A stretch of 6,267 bases of DNA from an uncultured Bacilli bacterium. Lineage in GTDB: Bacteria > Bacillota_I > Bacilli_A > RF39 > UBA660. The notes beneath the pieces were generated by a model. That model was not told where the DNA came from. It made no database searches and saw only the letters and a program-made list of their open reading frames with translations. The DNA lies in contig CAKOMY010000020.1 of the NCBI GenBank assembly GCA_934096815.1, forward strand, positions 1 through 6,267, in the 5' to 3' direction. The position numbers and the translations under genes are program-made. Shown here one piece after another: positions 6,143 through 6,267 of the stretch (position 1 is its first letter; each line of letters opens with the position of its first letter).

Positions 6143-6179
6143 AAAAAAGAAAACTACTTTCAAATTTGATAGTAGTTTT
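6143..6179. terminator. Bidirectional terminator, strongest leftwards
   Basis: A 9-bp stem (6150-6158 with 6171-6179) is extended inside by TCA/TGA (6160-6162 with 6167-6169) after one mismatch, with loop AATT. On the plus strand it ends the 7-TM kinase-like gene 16 bases past its stop, with only TTTTA as tail. On the minus strand the stem is followed by C and six T (6143-6148), a much better tail. This suggests that something is also transcribed leftwards from beyond the right edge. Confidence 0.75.
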
Positions 6180-6186
6180 AATAATA

Positions 6187-6258
6187 TTAAAATGGTGCCC
6201 TTTTGGTGGAAGTATAACAACCACTAGGCATAAATTTATAGGTAGTAATAACTACTAA
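6187..6258 (-). other. Possible end of a leftward coding region or remnant (23 codons)
   Basis: On the minus strand an open stretch of 23 codons (LVVITTYKFMPSGCYTSTK, then RAPF) runs to a TAA at 6187-6189. This is 7 bases before the stem of a good leftward terminator, the usual spacing of the genes in this window. A TAG at 6259-6261 closes the frame upstream, and no Shine-Dalgarno precedes the ATG at 6231, so it is not an intact gene as seen. It could be a decayed gene end, part of an RNA element, or chance. Confidence 0.2.
6196..6230. other. Bulged hairpin of unknown role at the right edge
   Basis: TGCC (6196-6199) pairs with GGCA (6227-6230). After a one-sided bulge CTTT (6200-6203), TGGTGG (6204-6209) pairs with CCACTA (6221-6226, one G-T) around an 11-base loop. 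It is one of the most GC-rich stretches in otherwise AT-rich spacer DNA. I do not match it to a riboswitch, T-box, tRNA or other RNA that I know. The rest of 6134-6267 shows a small GTAGT/ACTAC repeat (6242-6255) and no complete gene. Confidence 0.35.
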
Positions 6259-6267
6259 CTAATATAA

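Noticed and set aside
6193..6228. Short plus-strand ORF starting ATGGTGCCC (11 codons)
   Set aside because: It is very short, has no Shine-Dalgarno upstream, and lies in the arms of a hairpin.

Overview
The window is a very AT-rich piece of a low-GC Gram-positive-type genome. It holds one tRNA gene and five protein genes, each apparently its own transcription unit with its own hairpin terminator. Shine-Dalgarno sites are strong, all five stop codons are TAA, and every tryptophan codon seen is TGG. This points to the standard bacterial code rather than the mycoplasma code. A lipoprotein with a classic lipobox, a DUF378 membrane protein and AT-driven codon use fit a Bacilli/Mollicutes-related lineage, such as the RF39-like uncultured gut clades. 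That placement is an inference from style, not from a marker gene.

Left part (1-1135): a tRNA-Gly(GCC) on the minus strand has its CCA encoded, a good promoter and a terminator. Back to back with its promoter lies the extended -10 promoter of a 198-residue membrane-anchored protein of unknown function. That gene converges on a 65-residue DUF378 protein, and the two share one bidirectional terminator whose stem overlaps both stop codons.

Middle (1176-4275): a 332-residue lipoprotein with a LolA/RseB-like N-terminal part and a DUF4367-like C-terminal part is followed by a strong terminator. Next comes a 662-residue adenylate-forming (ANL superfamily) acyl-CoA-synthetase-like enzyme, with its own promoter and a small inverted repeat over the promoter. 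The enzyme keeps the catalytic lysine and hinge, but its P-loop carries two extra residues and it lacks the usual TGD aspartate.

Right part (4352-6267): a 593-residue 7-TM protein has the architecture of a hybrid sensor histidine kinase (7TM, HisKA, HATPase_c, receiver). The phosphoacceptor histidine is Asn, the ATP-lid glycines are gone, and the receiver lacks one of its acidic residues and its lysine. It looks like a pseudokinase sensor. The last ~85 bases hold no complete gene. They contain a bulged hairpin and a 23-codon open stretch on the minus strand that ends just before a terminator pointing leftwards, possibly the edge of another gene or element.

The most interesting items are the degenerate hybrid kinase, the non-canonical adenylating enzyme next to it, and the unexplained right edge. 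I see no CRISPR array, insertion sequence, phage gene or recognisable defence system.
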